5,484 nt of DNA from JBOHNM01 sp050730675 (GTDB taxonomy: Bacteria; Planctomycetota; Phycisphaerae; Phycisphaerales; UBA1924), in the NCBI GenBank assembly GCA_050730675.1, contig JBOHNM010000214.1, positions 1 through 5,484 of the forward strand, given 5' to 3'. Shown one piece after another: positions 1-5,484 of the stretch. Numbering within the stretch: the first letter of the stretch is position 1; every line of letters begins with the position of its first letter. The position numbers and the translations under genes were made by a program. The notes under the pieces are model-generated. The model searched no databases, was not told the DNA's origin, and saw only the letters and a program-made list of their open reading frames with translations.

Positions 1-2587
1 GCCGTCGCGCGTGCTGCCGGGCAACATGAAGGACAACTTCTGGGAGATGGGGGACACCGGCCCGTGCGGGCCGTGCAGCGAGATCCACTACGACCGGATC
101 GGCGGGCGCGACGCGGCGAAGCTCGTCAACAGCGGCGATCCGGACGTGCTGGAGATCTGGAACCACGTGTTCATCCAGTTCAACCGCGAGAGCGCGACCA
201 GGCTCGTGCCGCTGCCGGCCAAGCACGTTGACACCGGAATGGGCTTTGAGCGGCTGACCAGCGTGCTGCAGAACGCGCGGAGCAACTACGACACCGACGT
301 GTTCGCGCCGCTGTTCGTCGCGATCGAACGGATCACCCACACGCGCAACTCCTACGGCGGCAAACTCGGCGCGGCGGACACGGACAACTCCGACACGGCC
401 TACCGCGTGATCGCCGACCACATCCGCACGCTGACGTTCGCGATCACCGACGGGGCGGTTCCGGGGAACGAGGGGCGCGGGTACGTGCTGCGGCGGATCC
501 TGCGGCGCGCGGTGCGCTACGGACGCCAGTGCCTAGGGGCCAAGACGGGGTTCCTGAGCGAGCTGGTGCCGACGCTGGTGGAGCAGATGGGCCCGTTCTT
601 CCCCGAGTTGCTGCGCGACCCCAAGCGCGTCGCAGGCATCATCAAGGAAGAAGAGTTGAGCTTCGAGCGGACGCTCGACCGCGGCATCGTGCTCTTCGAC
701 GAGGCGTGCGTGCGGTCGTTCTCCAAGGCGCGGCTGCACCCCCACTACCAGACGATGCACGCCGTGGTGAGCAGCAGCCGGGACGCCGACGGGTGGACCC
801 TGGCGATCCACGAACGCGACAAGGCGCAGGCGATCGAACTGGTGAAGGTCGCGGGGATCAAGCCGGAGTGGACCGAGGCGCACTTCAACTCGCCGCCGGT
901 GATCGAGGCCGAGGACGTCTTCAAGCTCTACGACACGTTCGGCTTTCCGACGGACCTGACGGACCTGATGGCGCAGGAGCGCGGGCTGCGTGCCGATCTG
1001 ACGGGGTTCACCAAGCTCATGGAGGAGGCGAAGGAGAAGGCGCGATCCTCCGGCAAGTTCTCCTCGGTGAGCGATGCGCTGGCGTTGACGACCGAGGCGG
1101 TGGCGAAGCTGCGGGCGCAATCGATCGCGCCGACCGACGATCACGACAAGTTCCACGGACGGGAGATCCGGGCCAAGATCGTGGCGATCTGGAACGGCGG
1201 CAACTTCGACGACCTGGCGACGATGAGCACGGCGGGGATGTCGCCGATCGGCGTCGTGCTTGACAAGACCAACTTCTACGCCGAGATGGGCGGTCAGCAG
1301 CCCGACACCGGTCGCGTCGCGGTCCTCACCGGCGGGCGCAGCAGCGACGACGACCAGGCGCAGGCCGCGGGGGAGTTCCGCGTCGAGGACGTGCGGGCGG
1401 CGGGCGGCTATGTGCTGCACATCGGACGGGTGGGCAAGCACCAGATCCGTGTCGGCGACACGGTGGTGCTGACGCTCGATCACCATCGGCGGACGGCGAT
1501 CAGCGCCAACCACACGGCGACGCACCTGCTGAACCTGGGGCTGCGCGCGGTGCTGGGATCAGGCGTGGAGCAGAAGGGCTCGCTGGTCGCCCCCGACCGG
1601 CTGCGCTTTGACTTCTCGCACGGCAAGCCGGTGGCGCCCGAAGAACTCGAGAAGATCGAGGCGATGGTGGCGGCGCAGGTGCGTGCGAACCTGCCCGTTC
1701 ACACCGATGTGGTCAAGCTCGACCAGGCCAAGACGATCAAGGGCGTCCGCGCCGTCTTCGGCGAGGCGTACCCCGACCCCGTCCGCGTGGTGTCGGTCGG
1801 CCGCCCGGTCGCTGACCTGTTGCGCGAGACCGACGAGGCCCGCGCGATGGTGACGAGCGCCGAATTCTGCGGCGGCACGCACGTGAGCGCGACGGGCGAG
1901 ATCGGCGCCTTCGTCCTCACGGGCGAGGAGGGCGTGGCCAAGGGCATCCGCCGCATCACCGCCAGCGGCGGCGTGCCGGCGCAGGCCGCCATCGCGGCCG
2001 GCCAGTCGCTGGAGCAGCGCGTGCGAGCGGCCGGCAAGCTTGACGGCGAGGACCTTGCCACGGAAGTGAAGCAGATCACGCTGGAGATGGAGCAGCTGGC
2101 GATCCCGCTGGTGGTGAAGCAGCGCATCCGCGCGGCGCTCGCGGGCTCACAGGAGAAGCTCAAGGCGGCGGGCAAGCAGGCGTCGGCGGCACGCGCGGGC
2201 GAGGTGGCGGGCGCGGCCAAGGCCATCGCCGACTCGCCGGAGTACGACCAGGGCTCGTTCATCGTGACGGCGATCGACGCGGGGAGCGACCGCGAGGCGC
2301 TCAACGCCGCGATCACGACGGTGCGGACACGACGACCGCGACACGCGGTGCTGCTGGTCAGCCCGGACACGGACGAGGGCAAGCTCACGATCGTGGCGGC
2401 GGTCCCCGACGTGCTGATCAAGCGCGGGCTCAACGCCGGCGACTGGGTGCGAGCGGCGGCCGCGGCCTGCGGCGGGCGCGGCGGCGGCAAGCCGGACATG
2501 GCTCAAGGGGGCGGCACGGACCTGACCAAGCTCAAGGACGCGCTGGCCGCGGCGACGAGCCACGCGTTCTCGAAGGCCCCAAACTGA
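1..2587 (+). CDS. alaS: Alanine--tRNA ligase (AlaRS), 5'-truncated by the window edge
   Basis: Class II aminoacyl-tRNA synthetase that activates alanine with ATP, charges tRNA-Ala in the cytoplasm and hydrolyses mischarged Ser/Gly-tRNA-Ala. The frame is already open at base 2 and starts in the middle of the catalytic domain (DNFWEMGDTGPCGPC, 32-76), which is near residue 168 in E. coli AlaRS. About 160 N-terminal residues, including class II motifs 1 and 2, are therefore upstream, and the GTG at 11 is not the start. Class II motif 3 (DTGMGFER) is at 230-253. The residues matching E. coli N303 and D400, which read the G3:U70 pair, are present at 467-469 and 932-934. The editing domain keeps all four zinc ligands: HTATH (1511-1525) and CGGTH (1868-1882). 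The C-Ala domain ends with the GGRGGGKPDMAQ signature (2471-2506). The TGA stop is at 2585-2587. The visible part is 861 residues against about 719 for the same stretch of the E. coli enzyme, because of insertions, chiefly about 57 extra residues within 707-916 and about 16-18 before CGGTH. All key residues I can check are intact, so it should be functional. Confidence 0.97.
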   Translation, partial: PSRVLPGNMKDNFWEMGDTGPCGPCSEIHYDRIGGRDAAKLVNSGDPDVLEIWNHVFIQFNRESATRLVPLPAKHVDTGMGFERLTSVLQNARSNYDTDVFAPLFVAIERITHTRNSYGGKLGAADTDNSDTAYRVIADHIRTLTFAITDGAVPGNEGRGYVLRRILRRAVRYGRQCLGAKTGFLSELVPTLVEQMGPFFPELLRDPKRVAGIIKEEELSFERTLDRGIVLFDEACVRSFSKARLHPHYQTMHAVVSSSRDADGWTLAIHERDKAQAIELVKVAGIKPEWTEAHFNSPPVIEAEDVFKLYDTFGFPTDLTDLMAQERGLRADLTGFTKLMEEAKEKARSSGKFSSVSDALALTTEAVAKLRAQSIAPTDDHDKFHGREIRAKIVAIWNGGNFDDLATMSTAGMSPIGVVLDKTNFYAEMGGQQPDTGRVAVLTGGRSSDDDQAQAAGEFRVEDVRAAGGYVLHIGRVGKHQIRVGDTVVLTLDHHRRTAISANHTATHLLNLGLRAVLGSGVEQKGSLVAPDRLRFDFSHGKPVAPEELEKIEAMVAAQVRANLPVHTDVVKLDQAKTIKGVRAVFGEAYPDPVRVVSVGRPVADLLRETDEARAMVTSAEFCGGTHVSATGEIGAFVLTGEEGVAKGIRRITASGGVPAQAAIAAGQSLEQRVRAAGKLDGEDLATEVKQITLEMEQLAIPLVVKQRIRAALAGSQEKLKAAGKQASAARAGEVAGAAKAIADSPEYDQGSFIVTAIDAGSDREALNAAITTVRTRRPRHAVLLVSPDTDEGKLTIVAAVPDVLIKRGLNAGDWVRAAAAACGGRGGGKPDMAQGGGTDLTKLKDALAAATSHAFSKAPN

Positions 2588-2630
2588 AACATCAGGTTTG
2601 CTTGAGTGTTCGGTTATCGGAGTGCTTCAA

Positions 2631-2663
2631 AAGTTATTGTGCCAATTCGAGGGGCGATAACTT
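2631..2663. repeat. Imperfect inverted repeat upstream of the secreted-protein gene
   Basis: The arms AAGTTATTG (2631-2639) and CGATAACTT (2655-2663) pair over 9 positions, with one G-T wobble in RNA, around a 15-base loop. A further copy of the core, GTTATCG, lies at 2613-2619 and is a perfect 7-base inverted match to CGATAAC at 2655-2661. The stem is AT-rich and lacks a following T-run, so it does not look like an intrinsic terminator. An operator-type binding site for a regulator is the more natural reading, but that is inference from symmetry alone. Confidence 0.4.
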
Positions 2664-2689
2664 CCCATTCGGGGGATTTGGGGTAGACT
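2662..2689 (+). promoter_or_regulatory. Weak candidate sigma-70-like promoter for the repeat-protein gene
   Basis: TTCCCA (2662-2667) as -35 and TAGACT (2684-2689) as -10 each match the consensus at 4 of 6 positions with a 16-base spacer. Initiation would fall near 2696, giving a leader of about 20 bases that contains the Shine-Dalgarno sequence. The -35 overlaps the right arm of the inverted repeat, so a protein bound there could control it. Matches this weak occur by chance, and promoter consensus in the presumed phylum is poorly defined. Confidence 0.25.
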
Positions 2690-2704
2690 GCTTCCTGCAT
2701 TGAG

Positions 2705-2710
2705 GGAGGT
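2705..2710 (+). promoter_or_regulatory. Shine-Dalgarno sequence (GGAGGT) fixing the start at 2716
   Basis: GGAGGT is fully complementary to the anti-Shine-Dalgarno core of 16S rRNA and sits 5 bases before the ATG at 2716. An in-frame TGA at 2701-2703 rules out any start further upstream. Later in-frame candidates, TTG at 2737 and ATG at 2764, would remove part of the signal peptide and lack this site. Confidence 0.8.
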
Positions 2711-2715
2711 ATTCT

Positions 2716-2793
2716 ATGAGCCGCGCGATCAGTGTTTTGGTGTCTGTTCTGCTGGCTTTCGGGATGGTTTTGGGCGTTGCCAACGCGCCCGCA
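2716..2793 (+). other. Signal peptide of the repeat protein
   Basis: Residues 1-26 show a short n-region with one Arg (MSRA), an uninterrupted hydrophobic core (about residues 5-22, rich in V, L, A, G, F, M) and small residues at the cleavage region. The best site by the -3/-1 rule is A-P-A|Q, after residue 26. Cleavage after A24 is less likely because Pro would be at +1. There is no twin-Arg motif and no lipobox Cys, so Sec/signal peptidase I export is indicated. Confidence 0.85.
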
Positions 2794-5484
2794 CAGACCG
2801 TGACCTGGACAGGCGGCGGCGACGGGACGAGTTGGAGCCAGGCGGCCAACTGGTCGAGCAACCCCGTGCTGCCTGGAGCGACCAATGACGTGGTCATCGG
2901 GGCTGGGGGGCAAGCGATCACGGGGAATGTGTCCCCGACGATCCGCAGTCTCAGCCTGGCCCGCAACCTCAACCTCAGCGCCGCCAACCTCTCGTTTTCA
3001 TCTGGGACGGGAATCACACTCGTCGGTGGCGCGGTGATCACGCTCAACGGCGGCAACCTGCTCTTCACCGGCGGCACGCAGAGCATCGCCGGCAGCGGCG
3101 AGATCGTCTCGGCGCTCAACAACACCGGCAGCATCCAGGCCAATGGCGGGTGCGCCCTGACCATCGCGCCGGGCGTCACGTGCCGCACCGATTCGGGCGC
3201 CACCGGCTCGTCCAGCATCGCCTTCTACATGGCTTGGGACGGCGTCACACCGGGCACCATCCTCAACCAGGGCATCATCCGTGCATCGGGGAACACCGCC
3301 CGCGTCATCTCCTTCAACAACAACGGCGGCACCGGCAACGCCTTCACCAACGCAGGGTCGCTCCAAGCCACCAATAGCGGCGATGTCACGGTCACTGCCA
3401 ACCTCAACTTTGTCAACAACGGCACGCTTGTGCTCAACACCGGCGGCAAGTTCTCGGCCAATGGGTCCTGGAATTCCGCGGCGTTGGGCACGATCACCCG
3501 TGATGTGGCCGCCAGCACGCTCAACATCGGCGGCACCTTCACCACTGGGCCGACGTTCACGCTCTCCAATGCTACCGGACCGGTCAACTTCTCGTGCAGC
3601 TGGAGCGGCGTGGCGATCAACGCCATCAACGGACTTGTGCCAAATTTCACCGGCGGCGCGTTCAACGGCGTCGTCCTTAACAGCCCGAGCACCTTCACCG
3701 GCGCCGGCGCCACTTCCACGGGCCTCACGGTGTCGGCCGCGATGACGATGACCGGCAGCAACATCACCTTCTCGGCCAGCGGCCTGACGCTCGCTGGGGC
3801 GGCGGTCGTTACGCTCAATGGCAGCAACCTGCTCTTCAACGGCGGGACGCAGAGCATCGCCGGCAGCGGAGAGATCACCTCGGCGCTCAACAACAGCGGC
3901 AGCATCCAGGCCAATGGCGCGTGCGCCCTGACCATCGCGCCGGGCGTCATCTGCCGAACCGACTCGGGGAACACCGGCTCGTCCAGCATCGCCTTCTACA
4001 TGGCGTGGGACGGCGTCACCCCGGGCACCATCCTCAACCAGGGCGTCATCCGCGCCTCGGGCAATGCCAATCGCAGCATCTCTTTCAACAACAACGGCGG
4101 CACCGGCAACGCCTTCACCAACGCCGGAACGCTTGAGGCTACCAACAACGGCGATCTCACGGTCAATTCCAGCCTCAACTTTGTCAACAACGGCACGATT
4201 GTGCTGAACACCGGTGGGAAGTTCACGTGCAACGGCACTCTCAACGCCGCCGGCGGGCTGGGCACGATCACCCGTGATGTGGCCGCCAGCACCGTCAACA
4301 TCGGCGGCACCTTCATCACGGGTGCGACGTTCACACTCTCGAACACCACTGGACCGGTCAACTTCTCCTGCAACTGGAGCAATGTGGCGATCAACGCCAT
4401 CAACGGGCTTGTGCTGAATTTCACCGGCGGTGCGCTGAACGGGGTCACGCTCAACAGCCCCAGCACGTTCTCCGGCGCCAACGCTTCGTCCACCGGCCTG
4501 ACGATCGCCGCGCCGAGCACGCTCACCGGAAGCAACCTGACTTTCTCGGCCGTTGGCCTGACGCTCACCGGCGGGTCTGTGGTCACTCTTAACGGCAGCA
4601 ACCTGCTCTTCAACGGCGGCACGCAGAGCATCGCCGGCAACGGCGAGATCGTCTCGGCGCTCAACAACAGCGCCAGCATCCAGGCCAACGGCGGGTGCGC
4701 CTTGACGATCGCTCCTGGAATCACCTGCCGCACAGACTCGGGGAACACCGGCTCGTCCAGCATCGCCTTCTACATGGCGTGGAACGGGACAATCCCTGGC
4801 ACCATCCTCAACCAGGGCGTCATCCGCGCCTCGGGGAATGCCGCTCGCGTCATCTCTTTCAACAACAACGGCGGCACCGGCAACGCCTTCACCAATGCCG
4901 GAACGCTTGAAGCCACCAACAACGGCGACCTCACGGTCAGTGCCAATCTCACATTCGCCAACAACGGCACCCTGGTGCTCAACACCGGCGGGCGCTTCAC
5001 CTCAAACGGCATCCTCAATGCGACCAGCGGGCTGGGCACGATCACCCGCGACGTCGCGGCCAGCACCATCAACGTCGGCGGCGTGTTTACGACCGGGCCG
5101 ACCTTCACGCTCTCCAACGCGACGGGCCCGATCAACTTCTCGTGTGCCTGGAGCAATGTAGCGATCAACGCCATCAACGGGTTGGTGCTGAACTTCACCG
5201 GCGGATCGTTCGCCAACGCGACGATCAACTCGGCGAGCACCTTTACGGGCGCCAGCGCCACATCCACCGGACTCACGGTGTCGGCCGCGATGACAATGAC
5301 CGGCAGCAACCTCTCCTTCACCGCCGGCAACATGACGCTGGCCGGGGGCGTAATCGTCACACTCAACGGCAGCAACCTGCTCTTCACCGGCGTGACCCAG
5401 AGCATCGCCGGCAATGGCGAGATCGTCTCGGCGCTCAATAACAGCGCCAGCATCCAGGCCAACAACGGGTGCGCGCTCACGATT
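2716..5484 (+). CDS. Long secreted tandem-repeat protein, beta-solenoid-like, 3'-truncated by the window edge
   Basis: The frame is open for 923 codons from ATG 2716 to the last base, so the C-terminus is outside the window. The product starts with a Sec-type signal peptide (residues 1-26), then a Trp-rich module (about 31-61) and a linker, and from residue 78 tandem units of exactly 258 residues: 78-335, 336-593, 594-851, and 852-923 (partial). Each complete unit carries a conserved run SSSIAFYMAW, then GTILNQG, SFNNNGGTGNAFTNAG, LGTITRDVAAST and VAINAINGL. Turn-like N-x-G-x-I/L motifs recur about every 14-48 residues, as in parallel beta-helix or other solenoid proteins. Composition is rich in G, N, T, S and A and almost free of charge: unit 3 has only 10 D/E/K/R in 258 residues. 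Each complete unit has three conserved Cys. No catalytic motif is visible. I infer a surface or extracellular structural/adhesive role. The family is not one I recognise by name, and a C-terminal anchor or sorting signal cannot be judged. It starts 128 bases after alaS in the same direction and is probably transcribed separately. Confidence 0.9.
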   Translation, partial: MSRAISVLVSVLLAFGMVLGVANAPAQTVTWTGGGDGTSWSQAANWSSNPVLPGATNDVVIGAGGQAITGNVSPTIRSLSLARNLNLSAANLSFSSGTGITLVGGAVITLNGGNLLFTGGTQSIAGSGEIVSALNNTGSIQANGGCALTIAPGVTCRTDSGATGSSSIAFYMAWDGVTPGTILNQGIIRASGNTARVISFNNNGGTGNAFTNAGSLQATNSGDVTVTANLNFVNNGTLVLNTGGKFSANGSWNSAALGTITRDVAASTLNIGGTFTTGPTFTLSNATGPVNFSCSWSGVAINAINGLVPNFTGGAFNGVVLNSPSTFTGAGATSTGLTVSAAMTMTGSNITFSASGLTLAGAAVVTLNGSNLLFNGGTQSIAGSGEITSALNNSGSIQANGACALTIAPGVICRTDSGNTGSSSIAFYMAWDGVTPGTILNQGVIRASGNANRSISFNNNGGTGNAFTNAGTLEATNNGDLTVNSSLNFVNNGTIVLNTGGKFTCNGTLNAAGGLGTITRDVAASTVNIGGTFITGATFTLSNTTGPVNFSCNWSNVAINAINGLVLNFTGGALNGVTLNSPSTFSGANASSTGLTIAAPSTLTGSNLTFSAVGLTLTGGSVVTLNGSNLLFNGGTQSIAGNGEIVSALNNSASIQANGGCALTIAPGITCRTDSGNTGSSSIAFYMAWNGTIPGTILNQGVIRASGNAARVISFNNNGGTGNAFTNAGTLEATNNGDLTVSANLTFANNGTLVLNTGGRFTSNGILNATSGLGTITRDVAASTINVGGVFTTGPTFTLSNATGPINFSCAWSNVAINAINGLVLNFTGGSFANATINSASTFTGASATSTGLTVSAAMTMTGSNLSFTAGNMTLAGGVIVTLNGSNLLFTGVTQSIAGNGEIVSALNNSASIQANNGCALTI
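2806..2898 (+). other. N-terminal Trp/Gly/Asn module of the mature repeat protein
   Basis: Residues 31-61 read WTGGGDGTSWSQAANW, then a short loop containing LPG and the strand NDVVI. Three spaced Trp and the x-N-W...LPG...D-V-V-I pattern resemble, from memory, the start of many large secreted planctomycete and verrucomicrobial repeat proteins, where it leads into beta-strand repeats. It occurs once and is not part of the 258-residue unit. It probably forms the capping first turn of the solenoid (inference). Confidence 0.5.
2947..3720 (+). repeat. Repeat unit 1 (residues 78-335)
   Basis: The most divergent complete copy at its start, where it grades out of the N-terminal region (SLSLARNLNLSAAN instead of GLTVSAAMTMTGSN). 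It contains Cys146, Cys156 and Cys294. Distinctive changes are LNGGN, SGATG, GSLQATNSGD and GLVPNF, which copies 2 and 3 do not share. Being first in the array may have limited its homogenisation with the others (inference). Confidence 0.9.
3721..4494 (+). repeat. Repeat unit 2 (residues 336-593)
   Basis: Starts GLTVSAAMTMTGSN, like copy 4 and unlike copy 3. It has the three conserved Cys (403, 413, 552) and an additional, copy-specific Cys505 in KFTCNG, where copies 1 and 3 have Ala or Ser. Private variants include GEITS, NGAC, GVICR and RSISF. Confidence 0.9.
4495..5268 (+). repeat. Repeat unit 3 (residues 594-851)
   Basis: Starts with a divergent strand (GLTIAAPSTLTGSN) but otherwise tracks copy 2 closely through the central region (SGNTG, GTLEATNNGDLTV, SNVAINAINGLVLNF). 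The conserved Cys are 661, 671 and 810. It contains no Lys (copies 1 and 2 have one, here Arg), and only 10 of its 258 residues are charged. Confidence 0.9.
5269..5484 (+). repeat. Repeat unit 4, first 72 residues (852-923)
   Basis: The copy is cut by the window edge at NNGCALTI, just after its first conserved Cys (919). Its opening GLTVSAAMTMTGSN is identical to copy 2 in protein and nearly so in DNA: a 22-base stretch is shared exactly (3724-3745 and 5272-5293). The SASIQAN region is shared with copy 3. This shows the array does not end with copy 3. Confidence 0.88.

Larger units (their letters stand above)
2588..2715. other. Intergenic region between alaS and the repeat-protein gene
   Basis: A 128-base spacer with 61 G+C (48%), well below the GC-rich genes on both sides, which fits a regulatory region. 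It holds three GTTATYG-type motifs, a 9-bp imperfect inverted repeat, a weak sigma-70-like candidate promoter and a Shine-Dalgarno sequence. I find no GC-rich hairpin followed by a T-run, so no intrinsic terminator for alaS can be called. Read-through or factor-dependent termination is possible. Confidence 0.7.
2947..5484 (+). repeat. In-frame tandem array of 774-bp units (3 full copies and a partial fourth)
   Basis: Aligning the translated frame to itself gives unit starts at residues 78, 336, 594 and 852 (bases 2947, 3721, 4495, 5269), each 258 codons apart. The anchor TQSIAG recurs at residues 121, 378, 636 and 894. The one-residue shift in copy 1 comes from one extra residue near 95-104, compensated by one fewer near 250-256. 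Units 2 and 3 differ at about 50 of 258 residues by hand count, or roughly 80% identity. The array continues past the right edge. Confidence 0.93.

Noticed and set aside
11..13. GTG at 11 as the start of alaS
   Set aside because: The frame is open to the left edge and the protein begins in the middle of the AlaRS catalytic domain, so the true start is upstream of the window.
533..2563. Long antisense and off-frame open frames inside alaS
   Set aside because: Typical by-products of a GC-rich gene. Their translations are Arg/Ala/Pro-rich low-complexity sequence, whereas the AlaRS frame has every family motif in order.
2588..2663. Intrinsic terminator after alaS
   Set aside because: The only clear dyad (2631-2663) has an AT-rich stem, a 15-base loop and no T-run. 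Small pairings nearer the stop (for example AAAC 2587-2590 with GTTT 2596-2599) are too short.
2700..2888. Short + strand open frame beginning with TTG at 2700
   Set aside because: It overlaps the secreted-protein gene out of frame, its start overlaps the Shine-Dalgarno region, and its product lacks recognisable features. The frame from 2716 has a signal peptide and repeats.
2947..5268. Tandem copies as an assembly artefact
   Set aside because: The copies differ at many positions (about 50 of 258 residues between copies 2 and 3), so they are not duplicated reads. The total copy number in the full gene could still be mis-assembled.
3150..5441. His/Arg-rich + strand open frames at 3150-3377, 3921-4136, 4695-4910 and 5142-5441
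   Set aside because: Three of them recur at the repeat period and all lie in another frame of the same repeats. They are shadows with biased, non-protein-like composition.
2634..5480. Series of long antisense open frames (2634-3218, 3225-3989, 3996-4763, 4770-5480)
   Set aside because: Their spacing (771 and 774 bases) equals the repeat period of the + strand gene. Each ends at the antisense TAG made by the conserved TTC-TAC (Phe-Tyr) codons and restarts in the neighbouring conserved segment. They lack ribosome binding sites and are shadows of the repeat.
2947..5484. CRISPR array or mobile-element repeats as an explanation for the periodic sequence
   Set aside because: The repeats are 774 bp, in frame and diverged, with no short palindromic repeats, spacers, transposase or terminal inverted repeats. 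They are coding repeats of one protein.
1..5484. A multi-gene novel system (defence, biosynthesis, secretion machinery)
   Set aside because: Only two genes are present: a housekeeping synthetase and one exported repeat protein. Nothing in the window supports a cooperating gene set.

Overview
The window reads as a high-GC bacterial chromosome segment. It holds one housekeeping gene and the first part of one very long secreted repeat protein, both on the + strand. The organism is most likely a member of the Planctomycetota (perhaps a Phycisphaerae-type lineage) or a related PVC-group bacterium. That is inferred from the enlarged alanyl-tRNA synthetase, which has insertions compared with the E. 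coli form, and from the secreted protein's N-terminal W-T-G-G-G-D-G-x-x-W...N-W module, a type I associate with planctomycete and verrucomicrobial surface proteins. The lineage call is moderate at best.

Layout. Positions 1-2587 are the C-terminal ~860 codons of alaS; its start and about 160 N-terminal residues lie upstream of the window. Positions 2588-2715 are a 128-base intergenic gap with 48% G+C (61/128 by hand count), clearly poorer in G+C than its flanks. It contains a three-fold GTTATYG motif, an imperfect inverted repeat, a weak candidate promoter and a strong Shine-Dalgarno sequence. From 2716 to the right edge (5484) a single frame is open for 923 codons without a stop and runs out of the window. 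It encodes a signal peptide, a short Trp-rich N-terminal module, and then a tandem array of 258-residue (774-bp) units: three complete copies and the first 72 residues of a fourth. Because this frame has no stop inside the window, it is easily missed, and regularly spaced antisense open frames (235-255 codons) appear in its place. Those are shadows of the repeat.

The two genes have no evident functional link. AlaRS charges tRNA-Ala in the cytoplasm. The repeat protein should be exported and, from its Gly/Asn/Thr/Ser-rich, charge-poor sequence with recurrent N-x-G-x-I/L turns, probably folds as a long beta-solenoid at the cell surface or outside the cell. I see no RNA genes, CRISPR array, insertion sequence or defence/biosynthetic cluster. 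The most notable item is the large, mosaic 774-bp repeat array and its conserved cysteines.
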